Shown: positions 24,640 through 38,100 of the stretch, one piece after another | How the letters are laid out: each line of letters starts with the position of its first letter | Numbering within the stretch: the first letter of the stretch is position 1 | Assembly (NCBI GenBank): GCA_936440205.1 | Contig: OW387147.1 | Coordinates: 18,129,629 to 18,193,628, forward strand | DNA: 64,000 nt | Direction of reading: 5' to 3' | Origin: Lepidonotus clava | Taxonomy: Eukaryota > Annelida > Polychaeta > Phyllodocida > Polynoidae | Program-made: the position numbers and the translations under genes | Notes under the pieces: generated by a model | What the model saw: the letters and a program-made list of their open reading frames with translations, nothing else | What the model was told of the DNA's origin: nothing | Databases searched by the model: none

Positions 24640-26097
24640 TTAAGTACATGTGTTGTTTGCGTGTCTGAAGCATGAATGGGTGGATGGATGCATAGAATGG
24701 TTATGGCACAAATCATGTACGATTCTTTACTTTAAGAAATTTAAGTCGGATTAAATGAGTGGATTCTAAAATCAGTTTTTTAGGCCGCGAAGGCATGTGA
24801 TATGAGATTCTAAAATCTGCAGTGGAGGGCTGTCTGGATTGTGGTGGACTATTGCAAGATGAATTGGTATGTAAATGTATGGCAACTGATCAATTTTCTT
24901 AAAAGAGTCAGATACGCTTCTAGTGTCAATTCTAAGCAAGAATCAGTTCGGCAAATCGTTCAGAGTATTTTTCCTAAAGCTGCCAAAGCTGTATGACAAA
25001 TGCAATTACATGTATTTTGCTTGCGTCTGTTTTATTTCCCCGCTTGAGACTTATCTAATGTAAATATCAAATAATGAATTTAATGATAAAATTGGTTTTA
25101 CATTCCAGCCCATATTGACATGCAGTTTGAAGCGTACCATGTGAGATAATATGCTAGTTAAAAGCGTGCCAGGAGACATAACGTACCATCTTTGCTATCG
25201 ATTCATATGCACTTCACTTTCATTGCTATAAGTTCCGTTCATTCTAGTGAAACATAAAAGTGTTTCTTTAGAGATAATCGACCCACGGCGCGTAGTTTAA
25301 AAGCAAATTTACACATATTTAATATAACCTCTGACAAGATGTACGAGTCATTCTTCCTCATACTTTTGTTTATTTTGCTTTTTATAGGTAGTTTATTTCA
25401 ACATGACTTACATTTTAAGTACATGTATTGTTCTTTGATCTCCCTGTATATTTCTTGAGAAAACAGGTAAAGGTACACATAAATTGTAATGTATTCCACA
25501 ATAGTGTGTAATCGTTTTCCTAAGAACATGAGCATGTAACATGGCCCACATAAAGAAATGCTTAGTGCATATTATATCAGGGCTCAACATTAAGGGTTTT
25601 GACTTTGCTACCCGTCGGGCAGGTGTAGGTCAAGTTTTACCTGCCCAATCCCTAAATTCACTGAGCCTTCTTTACTAGGTTATTATCATATAATGAAAAT
25701 TGTACATGCCCTTTGGACAGATGGATGTCAGAATATACCTGCCTCACCTCAAGTTTTACCTGCTGGGTTGGCGGGCAATGCTTATGTTGGACCCTAATAT
25801 ATATCTTCACCTTCTTGAATTTCGAATATATTATACATTTAAAATTCAAGAAGGTAGACAGAACTACCTTAGAACTGACACTAAGTATTGTGTAAAATAC
25901 AGATTCAAAATGTTATTATGATGTAATCGACATGTTTCAACCGTGAAGGGTTTATAAAGACTTGTGAATTATGAATGCATTTTTCTTTTATATGTCAGAA
26001 TATCGTTAGAGAAATCGATATCAATAAACTTTTGACTGATCACTGATTTAAAGTGAGAACATTCTGGATAGTGTTGATTACTTGTTCGCATATTATA
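24640..26097. other. Intergenic stretch between convergent C1GALT1-like and ABITRAM genes
   Basis: AT-rich, with no gene recognised apart from the inverted-repeat element at 25578-25795. The two genes converge here. Confidence 0.5.
25578..25795. mobile_element. CAGGGCTCAACATTAA-type inverted-repeat element
   Basis: The left end CAGGGCTCAACATTAAG pairs imperfectly with the right end CTTATGTTGGACCCT. The interior has the TTTTACCTGC words and the ACCCGTCGGGCAGGT motif typical of widespread hAT-like MITEs in animals, known to me as repeats starting CAGGGCTCGA. Non-coding. Confidence 0.65.
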
Positions 26098-26103
26098 TTT
26101 TAT
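26098..26103 (-). terminator. ABITRAM: ABITRAM polyadenylation signal
   Basis: AATAAA on the minus strand, 38 bp past the ABITRAM stop codon. Confidence 0.5.
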
Positions 26104-26140
26104 TATCTTATCACATACAAGAGCATCAGAACCCTGGTTG

Positions 26141-29033
26141 TCAAGAACTTGTTTGATCTGATGTGGCAGTCTTTTTATTCAGTTCCTGGTTATACTCTTC
26201 TTGGGTCAATAATCGCGACATCTCAACATCATAGTCCTTGAGTTTGCACAACATAATGGCTACGTAGCCATCCGTCTGTGGCTGGAAGATGAAAGAAAGT
26301 TGTTTTTAAATTTCTTTTGTTGTCAAGTGGGTCATTACCTGAAGTATTTGTATGTGTTCTTTTTATTTTACGGAGAAATTGGGCTTTCTAAATGATTTTA
26401 AGAGTGTATATAAAGGGCAAAGCAACTATACGATAACATCTCACTTCAAAGAGAATACAGCAATACATATACAAACAATAGATATTACAGGGTCCCCACA
26501 CAAATTCTATTTTCAAATTCCCTGTGTTTTCTTTGAGATTTCCCTATCCTGCAGCAATTTTTCCCTGTGTTATTTCCAGCAAGTTGTTCAAATTTTAATG
26601 ACTTTGCCTGCAGACAAATTTTGGACAACCCAACAACAAGAAGTCAAATCCCTAATATTTTGAGAATCAGGAATTGTAAAATCTGGCCAAATGAAATTCC
26701 CTGTGTTTTGGTTAAATTTGCAAATTCTCTGTGTTCTCCCTTTCAGGGAATTTCTCGTGTGATCGGAACCCTGATATACATCTGTATGAAAAAACAGTGA
26801 TTTTTCGTGCGTTTTTTTAGAGCTGGGTAGTTTCTGATTTGTTATGTGCAGAACATAACACACAACAGTTTCCATTGTTTATCAGCTGAAATGTTTTTTT
26901 AACGAGTATAGATAATCATATCACGTTTGCATTCTTTAAGGACAAAACGATGACTCACACCTGACGGTCCTCATATTACAATAGAAACTTTCGGTGATCG
27001 CCTCTCAATAATAGAGTAATAATTCAAAAGAGGCACAAACTCCTACCTTTTGTGTGATGAGCTCTGGTTTGGTGACTAGACTGCCGTTCACTTCGACGAC
27101 TTGGCCCCTGAGACAGCAACGTACTGTGTACTGAGAACCGTCGTCACATCTGATAATACAGAGCCGGGAATCGGCGAACACGGCGGTGGCACCCTGAAAA
27201 ATATGAAATCGGTTTTAACTAGTATCGCCCCGCAAGAGCAGGGTCCTATAAAAGAAAAGTCCATTTTATTTTAGTAATTTTATGAATAATTTCATGATAA
27301 TGATTTTGTAATACATGCGTTCTGTACAAAGAATGTGTATCAACTTTTAAAAGGTTAGCTACTTAGGAGGTCGGGAAGAAATCTTAATTTATTTTCTAAG
27401 AAAAAGCAATTCATCACTGAATTAGATACCACTGTATATACGATGTCTACTAGTACCTGTATTCATCTTTCTTTTTATTTGGACTCCTTTTTAAAAATTT
27501 TCTTTTAAATGTGCTATAGTATAACAGTGTTGGGATCATTTCATCTAAATGCCAAGCCAGCCATTATGGCGGAATCATTCACAGCGTAACGAGCAAAGGA
27601 CATTCAACTAAAGGAACTGAGGTGGTGAAGTAATCCAACCTTTTTACTCTTCCCTTCTACTTTGTTGGTGAGTCTGTTGGTATCTTTGTCCACCTGGAAG
27701 TCCACGGCGGTGACGGTCTTTTGGTCTCGGTGTATGGGATGGGAAGGCGCAAGGGTTACCAGACAAACTCTGAAACGATGGAAAACACGAATAAAATATA
27801 CATATTGGGAAGAAATCCTACAAGTTAACAAAAAGACTATGGACACGTTAAAGATAAAAATCAACCTCATAAGGGAATAGTATCCTCTTGAGCAAGGTTT
27901 GCTTAAATAGATGTTTCTTATGGTTAGGTCTAAGACAATATTAATTTTGTCAATAATTTATATTAATTTGAATTTTGCAACGATAAACTGTTGGTATAGA
28001 TACTGCAAAATAAAGTCAATGAATATTTTCCATGGTTCTGATATTTTTACTTTTCATAGAAAGCATGTCACTATGTGTGATTATATTCAAAAGTTGACTA
28101 AAAGGAATAACAAATCAATTCTAGCTATACCTACTTGTTTGAGTGAGTTAAAACGCAGTGGTCCTCATCCTTCTTTGGACCAAATCCTGAAAAGATCGTT
28201 CATTACACTTGCTTCGTTTCCACTTAGACACACATACATACATATAAATGGTCGGATGATAGTGTCGAGTCTAAACGTGTTATACTGCCTAAAAGTTATA
28301 GTCTTAGACAGGCTAGGAAAATTTGCGTGTCCGCGTGTCCTCGACGACCAGAAAATGGCTGTGGACGACCAGAAAATGATTTTTGGTCGTCCCCATGACA
28401 ACCAGATATTGTGAATTAAACACTAAAATATTTACATGTAAAACATTATTTTCTGTCTATTTTCATAGATTGTTGAAATGTAAGAAAGGTTCTCTCTATT
28501 GTGGACAACCTAAAGCTATATGTGGACAACTAGGTTTTTGCTAATGGTCGTCCTCTGACGACCAGAATTTTGGCCTGGTCTAACTGCTGATACCGTGGAA
28601 GAGGGGATTCAAAAAAAAAAATGAACATTTTTTTTTACTCATTATTAGACTATTTTGACAAAATTATCAACTACAAAAATGTTTTTCTTATGTACCGTTA
28701 GCCTCTCTGAGCTCATAAAACCAGAGAAGTACACTGAGTCTAGACCAGTGATATGAACAGATCTACATCAAAGACCAACTTATTCTTTCCAGATATGTAG
28801 ATCTAGACTAACTTGCCAATGCAATGGGAACTTTCACTTTTTATCGCCCACGGCTATGCTTTTCACTATTTCTTGCAAATATCTAGCGGATAACGATATG
28901 TCTTTTTGACACATTAATGACACCTACCTAATTTATATTTTGGAGTGTAATATCGTTCGACAACTGACAGGTGGTTGCATTTTGTACCGTCTTTTGCCCT
29001 GTCGCTAAATTTACAAGTCGATTCGTCTGCCAT
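26141..29033 (-). CDS. ABITRAM: ABITRAM (FAM206A/Simiate), actin-binding transcription modulator (5 exons)
   Basis: Exons on the minus strand in coding order: 29033-28928, 28186-28135, 27769-27640, 27193-27047, 26281-26141; 576 nt, 191 aa (human about 181). All introns are GT-AG and phases close. Recognised blocks are LSVVERYYTPKY (exon 1), DEDHCVLTHSNK (exon 2), VCLVTLAPSHP (exon 3), the lipoyl/biotinyl-like core CDDGSQYTVRCCLRGQVVEV (exon 4) and DGYVAIML...LLTQEEYN (exon 5). The mammalian protein is reported to bind actin and to modulate transcription in nuclear speckles; I infer the same role here from homology only. It shares a 73-bp promoter interval with SUGCT. Intron 4 carries an inverted-repeat element (26488-26773). 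No lesions seen. Confidence 0.93.
26488..26773. mobile_element. CAGGGTTCC-type inverted-repeat element in ABITRAM intron 4
   Basis: It starts CAGGGTCCCCACA and ends TGTGATCGGAACCCTG. The interior repeats AAATTCCCTGTGTTTT-like units in both halves. Typical non-autonomous DNA element; no coding capacity. Confidence 0.55.
28320..28590. repeat. GACGACCAG-word repeat region in ABITRAM intron 1
   Basis: The 9-mer GACGACCAG occurs three times (at about 28344, 28365 and 28557) with related GTGGACAAC and GGTCGTCC words between, suggesting an old dispersed repeat with direct internal repeats. Its ends were not determined. Confidence 0.35.
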
Positions 29034-29106
29034 GCTGTTTTTGTGTCGCCACCTGGTGGAAATTGAAAACTCAGCGCGCCACCTTGCGGAAAACTCAATC
29101 ATCAAG
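29034..29106. promoter_or_regulatory. 73-bp bidirectional promoter between ABITRAM and SUGCT
   Basis: Only 73 bp separate the two start codons, so promoter and both 5' UTRs share this interval or overlap the first exons. It contains, read on the minus strand, CCACCAGGTGGCGACA (29044-29059; 15 of 16 positions of the CTCF core consensus) and a weaker second copy CCGCAAGGTGGCGCGC (29074-29089). The SUGCT ATG lies in AAGATGGCGC, a YY1-like context. There is no TATA box. Confidence 0.7.
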
Positions 29107-32100
29107 ATGGCGCTCACAGGCAAAGGTTATATATTTAGCAGTACCGGTATATCAAAGAAGGTTTTGGCATTAACATGTACACAGAGTATGAACATCTTCC
29201 ACAGCAAACGTTTCCACAAGGGTAAGCTCCTATTAGTTTACATTTTGATAGTTGACAGTTCCTACAACTAGGAGTAAATCACATGAATATTGTATTATCG
29301 CTCACAATCTGCTTCTCTTAACTATAGAAGTGACCGTGGGAAACATAAAAAGAAAAACACTGGGTCAGGCGGGGTCTGTACAATATTTAAGTCATATCTG
29401 AAGAACGGAATTGAAAAAATTGCAAGCAAAAACACAGACTCTCTATGGATTAGACTAGATAAAACTTTCTTTAGCCTGAAGAATGATGTATACATATGTA
29501 ACTGTTATATACCTCCGGAGACTTCGGTAGTACACAAGAATAGCGAGATGTCACACTTTGAAACTCTTAATGAAGAGGTTGCTAGGTATAGTAGTTGTGG
29601 GGAGATAATAATACTGGGTGATTTGAATGCTCGAACAGGTGAACTAACGGAAAACTATGAGGAAGTAGAGAAGGAATTTACAGTGCGGGATCAGTTTTCT
29701 GTGGAGGAGGTTAATTCTAAGGGAGGGGAAGGGGACAAGCTGTTAGACAGAAGCAACGAGGACACTAAGACAAACTCTTTTGGGAGAAAGTTGCTTTCCC
29801 TTGCCGAACAGGCACATTTATCCATTGTAAATGGTAGGAAATTAGGAGACTTACAGGGGAGGACAACCTGTATCACTTACAATGGTGTGTCCACTGTTGA
29901 CTATTGTATTGTGTCTATATCCCTGTTCAGCGAAATTATTCGTTTTAGTGTATTAGATCAACAGTGGTACTCTGATCATAACCCAATTACCTGCTGTCTT
30001 AAGATCGGCGACATCCAATGTCAACAGGAGCCAGCCGATAGTGAAGTATTTACCCCCCATCGTAAATTCATTTGGGGAGAAAACACCAGAGAGCAGTATG
30101 TGCTAAACATGGCTAGCAAGGAGGTCCAGAGAGACCTAGAGGAGTTCCGCTCAAAGTCATACAGGGATCTTGATGCTGCCCTGAAGCACCTTACAGAAAT
30201 TCTGCATGGAGTCGCTAGTAGGTCTATGCCTTTAAGGGACATATCTAACAATAATACCAGAGATAGGAAACAAGGGCCAGAAGATGTAAACAGAAAAGAT
30301 CTTAAGTTATTGAGAATGCATAAGCGTGCATTTACACGTGAAAGAAGGGCACTCGATTCGAACAAACACAATGAGTCAAGGAGAATAGAATTTATTAAGG
30401 CTAGAAGAATGTACAAAAAGGTGAAATACCAACTGAAAAATAAAAACAAACAGGACCAAATACACCAACTTGCCAAACTAGAATCCAAAGACTGTAAAAC
30501 TTTCTGGAAAAGCGTTAAGAAACTCACCTCTAAGAACAAAGATGAAAAACCAAATATCTCTGCACGCGATTGGGTTGATCACTTTAATAAACTCCTAAAT
30601 ATCCCTTCTCAAAAGGCAGAGAATAGCTTCTCAGATTATGTTGAATCTAGCCTCCCAACCCTAGAGAAACTATCAACAGAAGGTGCCCTTGACTACAGTG
30701 TTACGGAAAAGGAGATAACTCATGCCCTTAAAAGAAGTAAGAATGGAAAATCTGCAGGTCCAGATCTTATTGGGAATGAAATGCTTAAATATGGGGGAGA
30801 ACATCTTCATCTTTCTATCATTTCACTTTTCAACATAGTTATTAAAACAGGCAAGTATCCAGATAAATGGAAAGATAGTGTGATTACACCGATACACAAA
30901 GGGCTTGATATAAATAACCCAGAAAACTACAGAGGGGTTGCTGTGGCTGATTGTATCAGTAAACTATTTTGTAATATCATTAATATTCGGATAGTGAAAT
31001 TTTTAGATGACAAAAATATTTGGAAAATAAACCAAAATGGCTTTAAAGAAGGTAGAAGAACCGAGGACAACATTATGATACTCAAAACTCTATTCCAAAA
31101 GTATGTCAAAACAAATAAACAACAAGTTTTTGTGGCCTTTGTAGACTTCAGGAAATTCTTTGATACCATTAATAGGAAAAACCTGCTGTACAAAATGCTG
31201 AAGTGTGGTATTACTGGTAAAATATATGAGGTTATTAAATCTGCATACAACAACAATAGATATTCCATAAAATGCAAAAAAGGTATTTATAACCAAGAGC
31301 TTTATATCAACATCAGGTGTGAAACAAGGATGCAATTTAAGCCCTACTCTGTCAAACCTATATCAAAACGATCTTCATGACCTGTTTGATGTATCATGTG
31401 ATCCTGTTTTACTAGATGACACAGAAATTAATTCTCTATCATGGGCTGATGATCTGGTTCTTTTCTCACAAACCAGAGAGGGCCTACAGAAATGCCTTGA
31501 CAAATTGGCAATGTACTGTGATACCTGGGAACTAGAAGTAAACGTAACCAAAACTAAAGTAATGGTCCTCGCCCCAGGGAGAAGACAAATAGAGGGTATC
31601 AAGTTTCAGAACCAGGATCTAGAATGTGTCAACACATATAAATACTTAGGCTTATTGATATCCAGTAATGGAAATGTATCAGAAATGGAAACAGATAGAG
31701 TGTCAAAGGCTAGACGTGCAAGTTTCTCAATTAGACAGGCACTGAGTACTACGCAAAATGTGTCAGTCAACTTATATATGACTCTTTTTGACAAACAGAT
31801 TGACCCTATTCTCTTGTATGGTTGTCCAGTATGGGGGATGCCATCAAGTAACTGCACCATTAAGATAAAAGGGGGAGGTATTTGCAGCAAGACGCTGAAA
31901 GCAGACATGACCAAATTACTGACATTCCTTGGACTAAGCAACATTAACATCATATCATGCAGATTTTACAAGAAAGGGGAAGTAGCTTTTGTAACGCTAG
32001 GAAACATCATTGACAAAATTAATCTCTTCTCTATCTATAACAAAAGCCCATTGACTATATCACTAGAAGAAGTAGATAAGAACACAGAGTCAGCCACTGA

Positions 32101-35100
32101 AAGTTTTTACTCCAATTCGTGCAAACATGCTCTGGGTCTGTCCAAATTCTCTAGTACAAAACTGGCTTTAGGGGAACTAGGGAGATATCCCCTCCATCAC
32201 CGTAAGATATTATTGACATTAATGTACTGGTTAAGGCTAGAACAGGAAACTAAAAATCCCCTTTTAAATCTAGCCTTTCAAACAATGAAGAAAGAAAATC
32301 ATGAATGGCTGAGAAACATTGAATACTTTCTATGGAAAATAGGGTGCAGGAATATATGGCTGGCACCACAGAAATGGGGAAAAAATAGTCTCAAATTATC
32401 TATTCAAAGGAGACTCCAGGACATGTACATACAAAACTTTCATAGTTTCCTCTCTGACGACGTAAACCATAAAAAATGTTTAATACAAAACATATGTCAG
32501 GAAGAGGAATATAGTATGTGCAGCTACCTAGAAGAGATACACTCTCCCAAAATACGAACCATGTTCACCAAACTACGGACAGATTATAACTGCTCTCAGG
32601 ACTGTAGATATCGAAGCTATAGGGGGAAAAACGCTTCTAATGACCTCTGTCAGCATTGTAATACACGTCAAGACGTTCCTCACATACTCACTGAATGTAA
32701 TCAACCAGAGATTAAAAGTAAGAGAGAGTATTTTTTATTAAAGTATCGTGATTATGTCGGCAATTTTGATGCCCAGACAGCTGAGGAGAAAGTATGTGAA
32801 ATTTTGAATGTTAATCCTAAATGTACTAAAGATCTTAAAGAAAAAGCAACGAATGTAATTTGTGCTTTTGTGTGTGATGTATATAATATTGTAAACATGT
32901 TATCCTTGTCTGATTGACAACCTCGAAAACTCTGTGTTGACATGAATGTATACTTATACGTTAGTCAAATAAACAATCTTGAATCTTGAAATCTTGAATC
33001 TTGAATCTTGAATCTAACTGACCATCCGATACTGCGATAGACTTTGCCCGTAGTCGCAGATGTCATGGTAGGGTTCGCTCATAATTATTACATAACTGTT
33101 ACGTGCCCACTTATTGACATATTTTTGACTTGGCATCAAAGCAATGGCATAATACTTTTTAAAAAGTCACTCTGTTAGGCAAAAAAAAAAAAAATCTAGT
33201 TGTGTTCAGGGATTTTTTTATTATTTTGTTGTTGTTGTTGCTTTTTTGGTTCTACTTATGATAGAGACCTGGGAAGTGTTGAAAATTAAAATCTACTTTA
33301 AACATCCTCTATATCAAATTTAACATCTCAAATACTTGCCCTTAGCCTATACTGTTCAATGGTGTTCCACGCTTTTCATGTCAATTCTTTGGATTTTGGA
33401 AAAGAAGTTTTCTAAACTATTTTTTTTTGTTAGGGTAGAGGTCGGGTTACCTGAACACAGCAATTTCTTCTTTTCTTTTGGCATAATTCTGATCCTGGTT
33501 TTCATTTGTAGAGCTAATAATATTTTATGTTAAGAAATTCTGGTAAATATACAATACAAAGAACTGAAGCGTATCTCAGATTTGTCATTAAGCTCTTAGA
33601 CTCTACATATCATTTCGTGTGGAAATGGGTGACATAGTCTATTGATACAATATTTCATTGGAATCTAAAATTCATGAATAGTCCCATACAGGGTTTGAAG
33701 ACGTTTCTTTAGAAAGATCAAAATGTATTTTGATGGAGTGGCTCTTCAGTTGAAAGAGTATTGTGTAGATCTACATGCAGAATCACGACAATGTAAAACA
33801 CATTGCTTTATCTTATAGTACTTTTTTAGGCATCTGTGCTTAAGAAGTGAGTCTGTACCTAAATAATCGAATGAAACCTCTCTTCACAACAATTTTTTAC
33901 AATTTTTGTCGGCCTCACAACCAACACAAATATCATTAACAGAATATTTCCGCATACATACAGGTGTACCCAACGGTATGACGGAAACCAGCAGTGCACC
34001 ACTATCTGGAATACGGGTACTGGATATGACTCGGTAAGTTTAAACACTTTATGAAACTTGGAGATAAATATGCATGGATGTAAGTCTTCAGATTTTTGTC
34101 TGATTTCAAAGTTTTGGAAAAACAGTGATATAACAGTTAAAAGGTATTAAAACTACAGAGAACAACAGTTAAGTAGCAATCAAACCTGAATTAGTAAGCA
34201 GTGTAACATAATGAAGCACCTCGCAGGTCCCCAGAAACTGTTTGGATCTTCAGATATATTTCAGATGAAGTTCAGATTATACGAAATCTGAAAATTTTAG
34301 AAGACAGTGAATAAATACTGCCTTCTGATGGGTTGATATTTCGATGAAATTGAACTTTACTACGAGCCTGCCTAAGCCTCTCACTCTCCAAGCATTAACT
34401 TTAGTTTTCAGATTTTTTTTATCCAATCCTGACTTACATCCCCGGATGATCCCTGAATATGTCTTATCATTAGAATAATTCTGATGTAGTCTAAACGTGC
34501 TTACCTATACATTATTTACTTTGCGGCTAGAATAATATATGTAGAGTGATTGGAAATAACAAGGAATAACAGGTGATTGGTTTGGACATTAATAAATAGG
34601 ATTATATATTCTTCTTAGTTCTTCCTAGTTACATTGACACAGTTAAAAATAAAAAATCTGCTGCGAAATGTTGTTGATGGTGGTTGGAATGCAAATAACC
34701 AATGGTTATGTGACGCAGATTTATGTAGTGGAGCGTCATCAAATCTGCCTAACTATGGAGACAAGCCGATGACGTCATTGCCGCTCCCGAAATAACAATT
34801 TTGCTTTAGGTATCACTTAACAAAATAATACTAAATTACTAACAAGCGTTATCAGGAGGTCCCATTAGTGTCGTTAATGTAATCATTAAGATAGGCATCA
34901 AGGATGTTAGGGTGGGTAATAACGATTTTTTTAATACTGAATACCAACAATTATATTGACTCTGATATCCTACAGTTATCTCGAAGGAAAGAGCACTTAT
35001 AACTAATTGTATGAAGCCTTCCTAAATCCGTAAACTAGAAAGTATTCACCAAGCGACGTGAACAAACAATATTTTTTCGTGCATTTGTGTATAAATCGTG

Positions 35101-38100
35101 CATTACGTTTTTAGGATTCTAGCCGGCCCCTACTGCACAATGATATTAGGAGACCAGGGTGCTGAGGTGCTCAAGGTTGAAAGACCAGGTAAGATCAAAG
35201 TGAAGATTATTTGGTCCTATATTCCCTAAATTTTCCTATACGTTTGAGCTCGCCCTATAGTTTTATCATTTTGCTTTTTTTAATCAGTTTGGAAATATCA
35301 AATAAAAATAATTAAAAAAATAATAAGGTAGATTCATAGAGATTTAAATTCCCTTAAGGTGAAGACTCTTTCTATCTACGTACCAGCTATAATTTTCCTC
35401 CGTTATTTATCGTAGTATAATAGTTGGGATTGCCAACTGAACTATGGAAAAAAAGTATCATATAGTCCTACGTGGTATACAAACCAACATATGCTTTATG
35501 CAGGGGTTTTGTATATATATTTAGATCTCATAATTTTAAGATTTGATTTAACTTGTATCCCTGAAGAAATTATCTGAAATTGATCAATGTTTTGTAGGTG
35601 TAGGCGACGATACAAGAACGTGGGGACCACCTTGGGTTGGAGATGAAAGTGCATATTTTCTCTCCATTAACCGAAATAAAAAGGTTTGTTACATTTCGTC
35701 ACAATTTACATCTTTCGGAACCTTTATTCTATTTAGTACTGTGAATTATTTCGTAATTCAAGTAGTGAATAATACTGGTAATAAATAGACGAAATAAAGG
35801 TTTGATAGTCTACCAATGATTATCCTTTAAAAAGGCAATTTAAAGTTAGGTAATCGTTTAAGTAATATCTTTATTAGTTGCTCTTGCTATCCTCTTTATG
35901 TGTCTGTAAATATAACACTAATCTATGATCACAGAAAATAATTGTACCTAGAAAACTGGCTTACGGTTACTGCGTGATACATGAATCCAACCATAATAAA
36001 CAGCATAGGCATGTCCACTTTGTATCAATATGCGGTACGAAAAATAGGGATTGATTTCAAGTGCTTGTGAGAATGACTACCAGAAGGCCTACTTATATTT
36101 TTGTAAGTGAGGTAAAAAGAAATACATGTGCCTTAATCGTAACCATTTTATCCTAACCATTTTACCTTCCAGAGTTTGACAGTGAATGTGAAATCAAAAG
36201 AAGGGTCAGAAATCGTTAGGGAGGTAAGTCTCAACTAAAAGTTCAATTGCTGTATTTTTCATTTCATTTCTATTTGGCCGGTTATTGCAGGTATTTCTAC
36301 AACTTCGTTGCATTTATCTCGATTAAATTGATTATTTCGACATAATCTTTTATAATGTGACTAATTGAAATAATCTATTTATCTAAATCCTCAGCTTGCT
36401 AAGAGGAGTGACGTGTTCATAGAGAACTACTTGCCTGGTAAGCTTGACGAGATGGGACTCGGCTACACCCAACTGAGGGAAGTCAACCCCCAACTTATCT
36501 ACTGCTCTATCACAGGTTAGTACTGTCCACAATATGCTCAACTGAAGGAGGTCATACCCCTTCATTTACTGCTCTACCACAGGTTAGAACTGTCCACAAA
36601 CTTGATCTAGTCTGCAAAAGACCTTTGCTAAATGATAATGATCTTCACTGAGAAAGCAAGTTGGTAAGGCATATTTATCCCTTAAAAATCTATGCATATA
36701 TACGTTTAGTATGTGTGGTTCTAGTTTCAAACTGTTCTTCATGTCAATGTCTTTCTTTTGATGAATTTTCTTGTACTCTCTTCTCATCTCAAGGTTACGG
36801 ACAAGATGGTCCCTTAAGGGCTAGAGCTGGTTATGACGTCATAGCAGCAGGGATGGGCGGCCTCATGCACATTACTGGACCAGAGGTAACTAAATTAATG
36901 AGTATGGTATTCTTCTGAACTGCTAGGTACCAGCCCTAGGCTATCAATTTACCAGACCAGAAACTTTCTCTGCTATTGGTTCCTGGTGCTATTTTGGTAA
37001 ACTATGGCTGGTACCCAGTGGCCAAGAATAGTATTTCTCCTTGTTATTTGTTGGCGGATACAGATCTGACTGCCCACGCACATTTTCGTTGGTAAATATA
37101 TGTAAAGTGCCACGCTATTTAATAGCTTTTATATGAAGATATCAAAAGATCCTTTTCCCTCACTAATTGAGATATATAGATCCACCTTCTTTTTACCTAT
37201 ATGGTATTGTGTTGTGTATTGCTTTCAATGCGGGTCAATTATGATGATATTGATAAATTTACAAATGTCGTTTTACTTGTTAATTGACTCATCAAGTACA
37301 TCTTGATTTGCATCACAGATGAACTTTTGCCTACTTTTCAACATGTGTTGCACGGACCTAAAATCAATTCTTGCTATTATGTTTATTTCTTTAATAATTC
37401 GAATGTATTCTCCAACCTTTATTCTCTCGTTATATTTATCGATTTGCTTCATATTCTCATGAGCCTGTACATGTACCTATAAAGTTCGCATTTCCCCAAC
37501 CGTGTATAATACTTTGAGCAAAGGCCTTAGAAACAAGGGTTGTTATCTTCTATGTGTATGATATATAGGCTACCTTATGTTACCCCAAAAACAGGGCTTT
37601 TTGCTGGCCATATGCACTGACAAGAAATTTGTACTGCTTGTTACGAAGAACGATAAGAAAACCGACGTCAAAACGATGCTGTAGTCACGCATTTCAGAAA
37701 ATGTACTTAATTCTTTTTTTGTCTTTTTTTTAGAGAAAGTTGTAGAAAGTGTTCTTAATATTCATAAAAATTGCAGTCTAATATGCAGTGCTTTTCATAC
37801 GCTCTTTTCATACTAGTCAACCAGGATATGTGGAACCAACGTTTTCCTGTAATTACAGAAAAAAGAGACAGTTTGTTAAGCACAGCTCCTGATTCACACT
37901 CAATAAATATTTCATATCAGAAAGGTTTTCCTCAACGGACATTCCATTCTTTTAACACCGCACTGCAGAGGAGCTGTACGCACAGGAGGTGGTGCGTCTT
38001 GACAGGCTTCACACACCGCTCCTCATTTTCATGATTTTCAAAATACTGTGAATTCTGTTGGGTGATAAGATATAGAAGTGGCCATACGACCCATCGGGAT

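Larger units (their letters stand above)
29300..33014 (+). mobile_element. LINE (non-LTR retrotransposon), 5'-truncated, in SUGCT intron 1
   Basis: The first frame (to 31380) has apurinic-endonuclease motifs ([16 protein letters not shown]) and the front of the reverse transcriptase ([17 protein letters not shown]). The second frame (31319-32917) continues with [18 protein letters not shown] and a C-terminal Cys/His cluster (CQHCNT...H...C). The frames are offset and meet at about 31300-31320, where a single frameshift interrupts the RT. The endonuclease N-terminus is missing, so the copy is 5'-truncated and cannot be autonomous. The 3' end has AATAAA at about 32968 and a tail of TTGAATC repeats to about 33014. 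The domain order fits the Jockey/CR1/L2 group; the clade is not resolved. Same orientation as SUGCT. The 5' boundary is approximate. Confidence 0.9.

Noticed and set aside
37771-38034. 87-codon plus-strand frame in SUGCT intron 7
   Set aside because: No recognisable content and no matched splice sites; the SUGCT phases close without it.
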